From positions 1 to 5,093 of the forward strand of contig JBBRDN010000250.1 in the NCBI GenBank assembly GCA_038203875.1: 5,093 nt of DNA, written 5' to 3'. A model generated the notes under the pieces. It did not search any database, had not been told where the DNA came from, and saw only the letters and a program-made list of their open reading frames with translations. The translations under genes and the position numbers were made by a program. The first letter of the stretch is position 1. Each line of letters opens with the position of its first letter. The DNA is from CANJSG01 sp038203875 (GTDB lineage: Bacteria > Verrucomicrobiota > Verrucomicrobiia > Limisphaerales > CANJSG01). Shown here piece by piece: positions 1-5,093 of the stretch.

Positions 1-44
1 GAAGTATCGGACTCGAAACCGCCGAGGCAAGAGCTGGCCGCAAC

Positions 45-1388
45 TCACGGATTGGCGAGCGCCATTCGCAGCACGCCGACCACGGAGCAGACCGCGATGA
101 CGGTGAACATCCCGACCTTGAAACGCTTCAATGCAACAAAGGCTCCGATCGCCATGACGGCGGCGAACCAATCGACGGATTTTCCGCCGGGGACAAGCGA
201 GTGCCAGCCGAACCACAGGGCGAGGTTGAGGATGACGCCGACGACTGCCGCGGTGACGGCGCTGAGCGCGGCGGACAGGATTTTCACACGCCGCAGCCGC
301 TCGATGTAGGGCGCGCCGGCGAAGATGAAGAGGAAACAGGGGACGAAGGTCACCCAGGTGGTCAGGGCAGCCCCCAGAGTCGCGGAGGCGATGGGGGAGA
401 GCGATCCGGGATGTTGCCACGCGCCGACGAAGCCGACGAATTGCAGGACCATGATGAGCGGTCCCGGGGTCGTTTCCGCGAGCGCGAGGCCGTCCATCAT
501 CTGCGGAGGAGTGAGCCAGGCGAAGTCGGCCACCGCCTTGTCGGCGACGTAGGGGAGAACGGAGTAGGCGCCGCCGAAGGTGACGAGCGCCGTCTTGCTG
601 AAGAAGAAACCCTGCTGCGTCACCGTGTGGTTTGGTCCCAACCACGCGCTGATTCCAATGACCGGCACCCACCACAACGCCAGACTGATCACGATGACTC
701 GGAAAGAACGGCCCAAGTCCGACCTGACGGACGTCGCATCGGGTGATGGATCCGAGCCGGCGGAGTTTTTCTTTGGAACCACGATCCAGTGCGGTCGCCA
801 TTGGCCGAGGGTGAATCCGACGACGAGGGCCGCGACGATGATCGCGGGATAGGGGAGTCGGAGCACGGTGAGGCCGACCACCGCGGTCGCGGCAAGAATC
901 CAATGGGCCGGACGCTTGAGCGCTTTGCCGCCGACACGCCAGAGCGCCGAGATGATCAACGCCAGCACGGCGGGTTTGAGGCCGTCGAAGATGGCGGCGA
1001 TCCAGCGGATGTCGCCATGGCTGACGTAGATCCAGCTGAGCGCGAAGAGGAGCAGGGCCGACGGAAGGACGAAGAGGATTCCAGCGGCCAGTCCGCCGCG
1101 GGTTCCGTGCATGAGCCAGCCGAGGTATGTGGCGAGTTGCTGCGCCTCCGGGCCGGGGAGGATCATGCAGTAGTCGAGCGCGTGGAGGAACCGTTCCTCG
1201 GAGACCCAACGGCGTTTCTCCACGACTTCCTGATGCATGATGGAGATCTGGCCCGCCGGTCCGCCGAAGCTGATAAAGCCGAGCTTCAGCCAGAAACGGA
1301 GTGCCTCGCGAAAGGCGGGCCGAGGTTGGGTCGTGGACGAGTCCGGCATTGCGCGGCGTTGATATGGGATCGCGGTCCGGCTGGCCAA
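45..1388 (-). CDS. chrA: Long-chain chromate transporter, ChrA (CHR) family
   Basis: Integral inner-membrane protein of the CHR family, whose characterised members export chromate from the cytoplasm and give chromate resistance; chromate as the substrate here is inferred from the family. The 447-residue product shows the two homologous halves of long-chain ChrA. The first half has FGGPAGQI at residues 41-48 and PGPEAQQLATYLG at 78-90. The second half has FGGAYSVLPYV at 271-281 and AETTPGPLI at 304-312. A polar linker at about 205-228 separates the halves, and hydrophobic segments fill the rest. The length is normal for the two-domain form and no key motif is missing. The start at 1388 is TTG, supported by a purine-rich GGAAGGAAGG just upstream. 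An ATG at 1349 (protein starting MPDSSTTQ, 434 residues) also fits the family but has no Shine-Dalgarno sequence. The gene lies 34 bases downstream of the EamA transporter on the same strand, so co-transcription is likely. No chrB-like regulator is in the window. Confidence 0.93.
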   Translation of the reverse strand: MASRTAIPYQRRAMPDSSTTQPRPAFREALRFWLKLGFISFGGPAGQISIMHQEVVEKRRWVSEERFLHALDYCMILPGPEAQQLATYLGWLMHGTRGGLAAGILFVLPSALLLFALSWIYVSHGDIRWIAAIFDGLKPAVLALIISALWRVGGKALKRPAHWILAATAVVGLTVLRLPYPAIIVAALVVGFTLGQWRPHWIVVPKKNSAGSDPSPDATSVRSDLGRSFRVIVISLALWWVPVIGISAWLGPNHTVTQQGFFFSKTALVTFGGAYSVLPYVADKAVADFAWLTPPQMMDGLALAETTPGPLIMVLQFVGFVGAWQHPGSLSPIASATLGAALTTWVTFVPCFLFIFAGAPYIERLRRVKILSAALSAVTAAVVGVILNLALWFGWHSLVPGGKSVDWFAAVMAIGAFVALKRFKVGMFTVIAVCSVVGVLRMALANP

Positions 1389-1390
1389 GA

Positions 1391-1400
1391 CCTTCCTTCC
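1391..1400 (-). promoter_or_regulatory. Candidate ribosome binding site of chrA
   Basis: On the minus strand GGAAGGAAGG ends two bases before the TTG at 1388, and its first GGAAGG ends six bases before it, which is normal Shine-Dalgarno spacing. It is the main argument for the TTG start over the ATG at 1349. A small 5-bp hairpin (TCCGG/CCGGA, 1398-1410) abuts its upstream end. The match to AGGAGG is imperfect. Confidence 0.4.
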
Positions 1401-1422
1401 GGCGCCCGGAGTTGGCTCAGCT

Positions 1423-2358
1423 TCAGGTCTCTGGTCCAGCGCTCAGGGCTTTGGCCCGGGTTTTGGAGAATTGTCCGATGACGACGCCGCCAAGGATCAA
1501 GGCCAGCGAGACGAAGAAGTTGGCGGACAGCTTTTCGCCGATCAGCAGCCAAGCCGCGACCATGGTGGAGATGGGATTGAGGTTGCCCACGAGCGACACG
1601 CGGCTGACTGGCCAGTGGCTGAGAGCCCAGTTCCACAGCATGTAGGCCGTGCCGCCGCCGATGATGCAATAGGCTTGGATCCCCAGTGTGGTCGCCGTCA
1701 CGGGGAATGGTCCGACGCGGACGAGTTCGAAGATCGTGGGCGCCGCCACGATTGCTCCTGCGCGCCACATGGTGCTGCCAGCGGTCTGAATGCCGGAAAG
1801 GCCGTCCTGGCTGAGGACGCGGCAGCTTTGGTTGTAGACCACCCAGACGATTCCGGACGCGACGGCGAGAAGTTCTCCGAACCATTCACCTCGGGTGCCC
1901 GTCAACGCGGGCCACAGCAAAACCACGACCCCGATCAGTGTGAGCATGATTCCCAGATAGTGCGTGGCCGAGTCGCGCCTGAAGCGGAATCGATCTTCCC
2001 ACAACAGTGCCCAGGCGGGCGAAGCGGCCAGGCAAAGTGAGAAATGGGAAGCGGGTATGTAGACGAGGCACCAGTGGGTCAGAACACAGTAGCCGGCCAA
2101 TGGGATCCCGCCTCGGATCCAGAGGTGCCGGCGTTGCAGCGGAGTCAGCACAATGCCTCCCGGGCCGGCGAGTTTCGGAACCAGGCGGAGAACCAAAACG
2201 AGGAAGGCTCCCGCGAACAGGAACCGGGTCGAGCCCGTGAAGAGCAGGGGCCACTCCCGGACAAGAATCTTCATGCCGACGTTGTTGCCGCCCCAGACGA
2301 GGATGGCGGTGACGATGGCAAGAGTGACGGTTCCGTTGGCGGCCGCTGGACGCGACAT
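1423..2358 (-). CDS. EamA/DMT-superfamily transporter
   Basis: Inner-membrane permease of the drug/metabolite transporter superfamily with two EamA repeats and about ten hydrophobic helices; the family includes exporters of amino acids and other metabolites. The substrate cannot be told from sequence. From the ATG at 2358 the product has 311 residues, a normal length, and enters its first helix at once (about residue 10, with the motif WGGNNVGMK at 22-30). The second repeat ends in the typical EamA signature, GNLNPISTMVAAWLLIGEKL at 258-277 with Pro262 and Glu275, followed by the last helix with LILGGVVIG. A GTG at 2406 would add 16 residues (MEPGCVRR...) and has a GAGG four bases upstream. 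I prefer 2358 because the added segment is unlike a DMT N-terminus, but the start is uncertain. It is probably the first gene of an operon with chrA and is transcribed divergently from the rhodanese gene. Confidence 0.9.
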   Translation of the reverse strand: MSRPAAANGTVTLAIVTAILVWGGNNVGMKILVREWPLLFTGSTRFLFAGAFLVLVLRLVPKLAGPGGIVLTPLQRRHLWIRGGIPLAGYCVLTHWCLVYIPASHFSLCLAASPAWALLWEDRFRFRRDSATHYLGIMLTLIGVVVLLWPALTGTRGEWFGELLAVASGIVWVVYNQSCRVLSQDGLSGIQTAGSTMWRAGAIVAAPTIFELVRVGPFPVTATTLGIQAYCIIGGGTAYMLWNWALSHWPVSRVSLVGNLNPISTMVAAWLLIGEKLSANFFVSLALILGGVVIGQFSKTRAKALSAGPET

Positions 2359-2362
2359 GGCC

Positions 2363-2411
2363 GCGAAGTGGAGCGGGATCGGACGACGGACGCAACCCGG
2401 TTCCACTTCGC
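2363..2411. repeat. 10-bp perfect inverted repeat in the divergent leader
   Basis: GCGAAGTGGA at 2363-2372 and its exact reverse complement TCCACTTCGC at 2402-2411 flank 29 bases. Arm centres are 39 bp apart. The inner arm is four bases upstream of the preferred EamA ATG (2358), and the outer arm covers the alternative GTG start (2406). In RNA it could fold into a hairpin over the translation start; in DNA it could be a spaced operator for the divergent pair. No clear -35/-10 promoter was found in 2359-2460. Confidence 0.45.
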
Positions 2412-2460
2412 CTCAGCCGCGGCTTTTCAGAGGGCCGGTGTCGCCGGTAGTGTGCCGGCC

Positions 2461-2829
2461 ATGGACCATTCACCCGGATTCCTCAAAGTCGTCGAAGACG
2501 CCCAGCAACGTGTTCGTGAGATCACGATCGAGCAGGCGAAGGCCCGCCTCGCCGCCAATCCCAAGGCGTTGCTCGTCGACGTCCGCGAAGATTCCGAATG
2601 GGCGAAGGGGCACGCGGCGGAATCCGTGCACCTCGGCAAGGGGATCCTAGAGCGGGACATTGAAAAGGCGGTGCCCGACGCCGGCACCGAGTTGATCATG
2701 TATTGCGGCGGGGGCTATCGCTCGGTGCTGACGTGCGATGTCGCACAGCGCATGGGCTACACGAACGTCTCTTCGCTGATCGGCGGCCACAAGGGAATGG
2801 CCGCGGCCGGTTGGAAGATGGCGCAATGA
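2461..2829 (+). CDS. Single-domain rhodanese-like sulfurtransferase
   Basis: Small cytoplasmic protein of 122 residues with one rhodanese domain, expected to carry sulfane sulfur as a cysteine persulfide and pass it to an acceptor such as thiols or cyanide; the true acceptor is unknown. Visible motifs are LLVDVREDSEWAKGHAAESV at about 37-56 (the conserved D-R-E-x-x-E-W...G-H pattern) and the active-site loop CGGGYRS at 82-88, with Cys82 as the predicted catalytic residue. The six-residue loop fits sulfurtransferases, not Cdc25-like phosphatases. The C-terminal GGHKGMAAAGW matches the usual GG-x-x-x-W end of the domain. There is no signal peptide or membrane segment. The ATG at 2461 gives a normal domain length. 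The frame is open back to 2044, but that part is antisense to the EamA gene and is not rhodanese. No good Shine-Dalgarno is visible, and a GTG at 2452 is a minor alternative. Its stop is 20 bases from the convergent MBL gene. Confidence 0.92.
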   Translation: MDHSPGFLKVVEDAQQRVREITIEQAKARLAANPKALLVDVREDSEWAKGHAAESVHLGKGILERDIEKAVPDAGTELIMYCGGGYRSVLTCDVAQRMGYTNVSSLIGGHKGMAAAGWKMAQ

Positions 2830-2849
2830 TCGGCGGGCGGATGCCCCGG

Positions 2850-4226
2850 TCAGGCTTCGACCATCACGCCGGGACCGGGTTGTTCCACGCGGATCTTGGG
2901 ATGCTTGGAGCGGATCTGGTCGGTGAACCACGCGCGTGATTCGCCGTCGCCGTGCCCGAGAATGACCACGCGGGGTTCGCAAAGGCCGACGAACTCGAGG
3001 AGTTCATCGCGGTTCGCGTGGGCGGTGAGATCGAAGCTGTCGACCTGGCAGGTCCGGGTTTGCTGGCCGGCGCTGGGACTGAAGACGAAGGGTTGGCCCT
3101 TCGCAGCCGCTTTGAGACGTCCGCCTGGTGAATCAGGATCGGTGTAGCCGACGAAGAAGATCGCGTTCTTTTCCTCGCCCATCATCCGCACCGCGAGGTC
3201 GTGGGCGGCGGTGTGCTCGGACATCATTCCCGAAGTCACGACGAAGATCCGGCCGCCGCCGAGGCGCATTTCCTGGATCTGTTTCGGAGGAAGCACGATG
3301 AGGTTCAGCGCCTCGGTGAGCTTGAGGCTTGGATGCTGGCGGTGGGCCCGATGCGCTTCGAGGTCGTATATCTCGGTGAAGACGCGGCCAAGTCCGCCGA
3401 TGAAGATGGGCTGGTGTTCCAGCTTTCCGGCCTTCATCAGCAAGGCGAGCAGCGCAAGAATCTCTTGCGTCCGGCCCAAGGCGAACGATGGGAGCAGGAC
3501 GGAACCGCGGCGGGAAAGGACGGCCTGGATGGATTCGGCGAGGCGGTTGATCTCAGTTTCCCGGGTGAAACCTTCCGGGATGGATCGGTTTCCCCGGGTG
3601 GTTTCCGTGATGAGGACGTCCGCCCGCACGTCCTCGAAACGCGCGCCTTTGAGCAGTGTCTGGTCGCGAAAATTGACGTCTCCCGTGTAAAAGAGCGTTT
3701 CCCTTTGTCCGCGCAGAAGGATGCCTGCCGAACCCAGCGCATGGCCGGCGTCGTAGAACTCTAGCGAAGCCGCCGGGAGGCCGACCTGCTTCTTGGTGAA
3801 GCCGGACCACTCGATCTCTCGGTTATATTTGAAGCCTTGGAAGATCGGCGAAAGGTCCTCGATCTCCTCGTGCGAGTAGAGGGGGTATTCCTTGATGCCC
3901 AGTTCCTCGCGTTGCCGGGCCATGACGTTGACGGAGTTGTGGAGGACCCGTTCGACGAGAAAGTAGCTGAGCTCCGTCATCAGCACCTGGGCCTTCGGGA
4001 AGTGCTGAAGCGCTACCGGAAGCGAGCCCAGGTGGTCGTGGTGGCAGTGGGAGATTGCGATCGCCTCAACATCTTTGCCTGCGATCTTGTCGTAGAGGGG
4101 AAGGGCTGGCCGGCCTTCGCGTTTTGGATGGGTTCCAGCGTCCATCAGGATCCGATGCCCCTCGATATCAACAAACCAGGACGATGCGCCGATGTCGGCG
4201 TCGGGGTTTAGGTTTGTGATCTGCAT
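2850..4226 (-). CDS. MBL-fold/beta-CASP RNase-like protein (CPSF73/YSH1-like, COG1236 type)
   Basis: Predicted zinc-dependent nuclease of 458 residues, the usual length for bacterial beta-CASP proteins; characterised relatives process or degrade RNA in the cytoplasm, so an RNA substrate is inferred. Metallo-beta-lactamase motifs in order are Asp29 (ILMDAGTH), HCHHDH at 60-65 with the H-x-H-x-D-H ligands, His162 (DAGHALGSAG) and Asp183 (YTGDVNFRD). The beta-CASP part shows Glu208 (motif A, ITETTRGNR), the conserved LLPSFALGRTQE at 244-255, TSGMMSEHTAAHDLA at 331-345, His403 (motif B, TAHANRDEL) and His425 (motif C, GHGDGES). All expected metal ligands are present, so it should be active. Several surrounding residues differ from common bacterial members. 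The start at 4226 (MQITNLNPD) puts the first strand where the family expects it. The frame runs open to an ATG at 4319, but the extra 31 residues look unrelated and would cover the leader dyad. No clear Shine-Dalgarno is seen. Confidence 0.92.
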   Translation of the reverse strand: MQITNLNPDADIGASSWFVDIEGHRILMDAGTHPKREGRPALPLYDKIAGKDVEAIAISHCHHDHLGSLPVALQHFPKAQVLMTELSYFLVERVLHNSVNVMARQREELGIKEYPLYSHEEIEDLSPIFQGFKYNREIEWSGFTKKQVGLPAASLEFYDAGHALGSAGILLRGQRETLFYTGDVNFRDQTLLKGARFEDVRADVLITETTRGNRSIPEGFTRETEINRLAESIQAVLSRRGSVLLPSFALGRTQEILALLALLMKAGKLEHQPIFIGGLGRVFTEIYDLEAHRAHRQHPSLKLTEALNLIVLPPKQIQEMRLGGGRIFVVTSGMMSEHTAAHDLAVRMMGEEKNAIFFVGYTDPDSPGGRLKAAAKGQPFVFSPSAGQQTRTCQVDSFDLTAHANRDELLEFVGLCEPRVVILGHGDGESRAWFTDQIRSKHPKIRVEQPGPGVMVEA

Positions 4227-4272
4227 GGGTGATTGGCGGGTCGCGAAAGCAATTGTCGAAAAGGCGAAAGAT

Positions 4273-4286
4273 TTCTTGAACAAGAA
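4273..4286. promoter_or_regulatory. 14-bp dyad, possible operator of the MBL gene
   Basis: TTCTTG-AA-CAAGAA is a perfect 6-bp inverted repeat with a 2-bp centre, 47-60 bases upstream of the MBL start codon. Its size and symmetry suit a dimeric regulator. It also sits just downstream of the weak minus-strand -10 box at 4310-4315. I cannot match it to a known regulator. Confidence 0.3.
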
Positions 4287-4309
4287 CCCGGCCCGAAAGT
4301 CAGACATCA

Positions 4310-4318
4310 ATAGTAGCA
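4310..4318 (-). promoter_or_regulatory. Weak extended -10 promoter candidate for the MBL gene
   Basis: The minus strand reads TGCTACTAT here, an extended -10 (TGn) followed by TACTAT, which matches TATAAT at four of six bases. At the usual distance there is no TTGACA-like -35. If used, transcription would start near 4303 and leave a leader of about 75 bases that contains the 4273-4286 dyad. Confidence 0.18.
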
Positions 4319-4351
4319 CGCAGCTACGGCTGGGTTTTAGGGTTCCCGGCT

Positions 4352-4376
4352 GAAGCCGCCCCGGAAGGGCGGCTTC
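4352..4376. repeat. Strong GC-rich hairpin, 10-bp stem
   Basis: GAAGCCGCCC at 4352-4361 pairs perfectly with GGGCGGCTTC at 4367-4376 around a CGGAA loop. It has no clean T-tract: the plus strand continues GAGGGTTTGTTTGGG and the minus strand continues AGCCGGGAACCC. It stands 17 bases from the second hairpin and may form a double-hairpin terminator or an intergenic repeat unit with it. Confidence 0.6.
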
Positions 4377-4393
4377 GAGGGTTTGTTTGGGTG

Positions 4394-4427
4394 GGCGGGC
4401 ACCGCAGGGTGCCCGCCTTATTTTTTA
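4394..4427 (+). terminator. Rho-independent terminator, plus orientation
   Basis: GGCGGGCACC at 4394-4403 and GGTGCCCGCC at 4408-4417 form a perfect 10-bp stem with a GCAG loop. TTATTTTTTA (4418-4427) follows on the plus strand, a standard intrinsic-terminator layout for rightward transcription. On the minus strand the hairpin comes right after the stop codon of the exported-protein gene but is followed by CACCCAAAC, with no U-tract. It is therefore a weaker candidate for ending that gene's transcript, although a strong stem alone may still attenuate. The T-tract overlaps the last gene's stop codon. Confidence 0.6.
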
Positions 4428-5093
4428 CTGCCCGGCCTTCTCGGTCAGCTTCTTCATCATCATGGCCTGCGGGGAGTCGAACTTCTCGAAGTCCTTCGGG
4501 ACGATGAACAGCGCGGCGTCGGGCGCCTTCTTGACGACGTTCTTGAACTTCATCTTCGCCTTGGTCCCGGATTCGTTGAACTCGACGACGGCGGGAAACT
4601 CGCCTGCCGCCTGCCGCCAGACGGTCAATTCGGTCGATTTGCCGTCCTTTTCGATGATGGTCACCTTCTGTTTTTCCATCTCCTTGCCGTCGACCATTTC
4701 CTTTCCGAGCGCCTTTTCCTCGATCTTCGGCTCGGTGGTCTCCTTGCCTGTCGATGGGTTGGTCATCGAAACGTAGGATTTCATTCCGGGGAATATGATG
4801 ATCGCCGTCGGGGACTTGTCGTCGGAGATCGAAATCACCCGGTCCATTCCCATCGCCTTCATTTGGTCCGCGGCTCCCGGCGGGAGCGATCCGCTTTTCA
4901 TCTTGGTCAAATCGATCTCTGTCCGCGTTTTGCCCTGATGAAAGGAAAGGGACATTTCCATCGTGGCCTTTTGCGGGCCGTCGACTTCCACCTCGGAGTC
5001 CGCCGTGAACGAGGCGTTCGATCCGAAAAGTTTCGACAGTGCCTTGCTGACGGCCTGGCTTGGATTCCCACCCATTCCTTGGGTGTATCCGGT
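4425..5093 (-). CDS. Exported DUF4412/LolA-like protein, 5' end outside the window
   Basis: The frame is open from the TAA at 4425-4427 to the right edge, giving 222 visible residues, so the true start is probably beyond 5093. The methionine at 5075 is unlikely to be the start: the codons before it (TGYTQG) continue the frame with no stop, and a secreted protein of this type would have a signal peptide further upstream. The visible part is soluble, rich in Lys, Glu, Met and Thr, with alternating polar/hydrophobic beta-strand patterns (FTADSEVEV, ATMEMSLSF, RTEIDLTKM) and an IIFPGMKSYVSM segment. This resembles DUF4412 and the wider LolA/LppX half-barrel group of periplasmic or lipid-binding proteins. 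The function is unknown and the family call is by pattern only. The last third has an AKMKFKNVVKKAPDAALFIV stretch and a Met-rich tail. It lies on the same strand as the MBL gene but is separated from it by 198 bases with two hairpins. Confidence 0.75.
   Translation of the reverse strand, partial: TGYTQGMGGNPSQAVSKALSKLFGSNASFTADSEVEVDGPQKATMEMSLSFHQGKTRTEIDLTKMKSGSLPPGAADQMKAMGMDRVISISDDKSPTAIIIFPGMKSYVSMTNPSTGKETTEPKIEEKALGKEMVDGKEMEKQKVTIIEKDGKSTELTVWRQAAGEFPAVVEFNESGTKAKMKFKNVVKKAPDAALFIVPKDFEKFDSPQAMMMKKLTEKAGQ

Larger units (their letters stand above)
4227..4424. other. Intergenic region with leader elements and tandem hairpins
   Basis: This is the only sizeable non-coding stretch. From left to right it holds the MBL leader with three CGAAAG copies on the plus strand (4244, 4265, 4294; CTTTCG on the minus strand), the TTCTTG-AA-CAAGAA dyad, a weak minus-strand -10, and two 10-bp hairpins, the second with a plus-strand T-tract. 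A plus-strand ORF of 42 codons (4225-4353, starting MGDWRVAKAIVEKAKDF) precedes the hairpins. It has no strong Shine-Dalgarno sequence and its start overlaps the MBL start codon, so I do not call it a gene. Confidence 0.5.

Noticed and set aside
1..44. Possible start of another minus-strand gene after chrA (TTG at 43)
   Set aside because: The frame is open to the window edge, but 14 codons without a Shine-Dalgarno sequence or motif are too little to support a gene.
201..746. Plus-strand ORF of 181 codons opposite chrA
   Set aside because: It has the same antisense shadow character: highly charged, no hydrophobic core pattern, no motif.
789..1481. Long plus-strand ORF of 230 codons opposite chrA
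   Set aside because: It is a GC-rich shadow of a strongly motif-supported ChrA gene, with Glu/Arg/Asp/Gly-rich composition and no recognisable domain.
1286..1885. Minus-strand ORF overlapping the ends of the EamA and ChrA genes
   Set aside because: It is an out-of-frame reading of the same strand, Arg/Pro/His-rich, and spans two well-supported genes.
1471..2040. Plus-strand ORF of 189 codons opposite the EamA gene
   Set aside because: It is antisense to a complete DMT permease, with Asp/Glu/Gly/Arg-rich shadow composition.
2044..2460. Upstream extension of the rhodanese frame on the plus strand
   Set aside because: This part is antisense to the EamA gene, has low-complexity charged composition rich in Glu, Arg and Gly, and adds residues outside the rhodanese domain. 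The domain begins just after the ATG at 2461.
3201..3764. Plus-strand ORF of 187 codons opposite the MBL gene
   Set aside because: It is antisense to the conserved beta-CASP region and has no family pattern of its own.
4227..4319. 31-residue N-terminal extension of the MBL protein (ATG at 4319)
   Set aside because: The family fold starts at MQITNLNPD (4226). The extension has no motif and would place the symmetric leader dyad inside coding sequence. It could be re-examined if transcript starts lie upstream of 4319.
4387..4776. Plus-strand ORF of 129 codons, Ser/Phe-rich, opposite the exported-protein gene
   Set aside because: It begins inside the terminator hairpin and its hydrophobic look comes from complementing Lys/Glu codons of the real gene.

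Overview
The window is a GC-rich bacterial chromosomal segment, about 60% G+C by eye. It holds four complete protein-coding genes and one that runs off the right edge. Gene spacing is tight except for a 198-base gap at 4227-4424. Gene content and protein flavour (a bacterial CPSF73-like MBL/beta-CASP protein, an exported DUF4412-like protein, a stand-alone rhodanese) would fit Verrucomicrobiota or a neighbouring phylum. That is an impression from sequence style, not a demonstrated assignment. No tRNA, rRNA, CRISPR array, insertion sequence or phage gene was seen.

Layout. Positions 1-44 are the short 3' flank of the first gene, with nothing recognisable. On the minus strand an EamA/DMT-family transporter (2358 or 2406 down to 1423) is followed after 34 bases by a long-chain ChrA-type chromate transporter (1388 down to 45). 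The pair reads as a two-gene membrane-transport operon. A single-domain rhodanese (2461-2829, plus strand) diverges from it. A 10-bp perfect inverted repeat lies in the divergent leader, next to the transporter start. The rhodanese converges, with a 20-base gap, on an MBL-fold/beta-CASP RNase-like protein (4226 down to 2850, minus strand).

The gap at 4227-4424 is the most structured non-coding stretch. It contains a 14-bp dyad and repeated CTTTCG elements upstream of the MBL gene, a weak extended -10 box, and two strong 10-bp GC-rich hairpins. The second hairpin is followed by a T-tract on the plus strand, so it looks like an intrinsic terminator for plus-strand transcription, yet no convincing plus-strand gene precedes it. 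A 42-codon plus-strand ORF (4225-4353) is the only coding candidate. The last gene (4425 to beyond 5093, minus strand) encodes the mature part of a probably exported DUF4412/LolA-like protein, with its N-terminus outside the window.

No pathway joins all the genes. The transporter pair may handle oxyanion or metabolite efflux, the rhodanese moves sulfane sulfur, and the beta-CASP protein probably acts on RNA. Nothing here clearly amounts to a new multi-gene system. The best leads for a second look are the plus-oriented terminator without a gene and the variant beta-CASP motifs.
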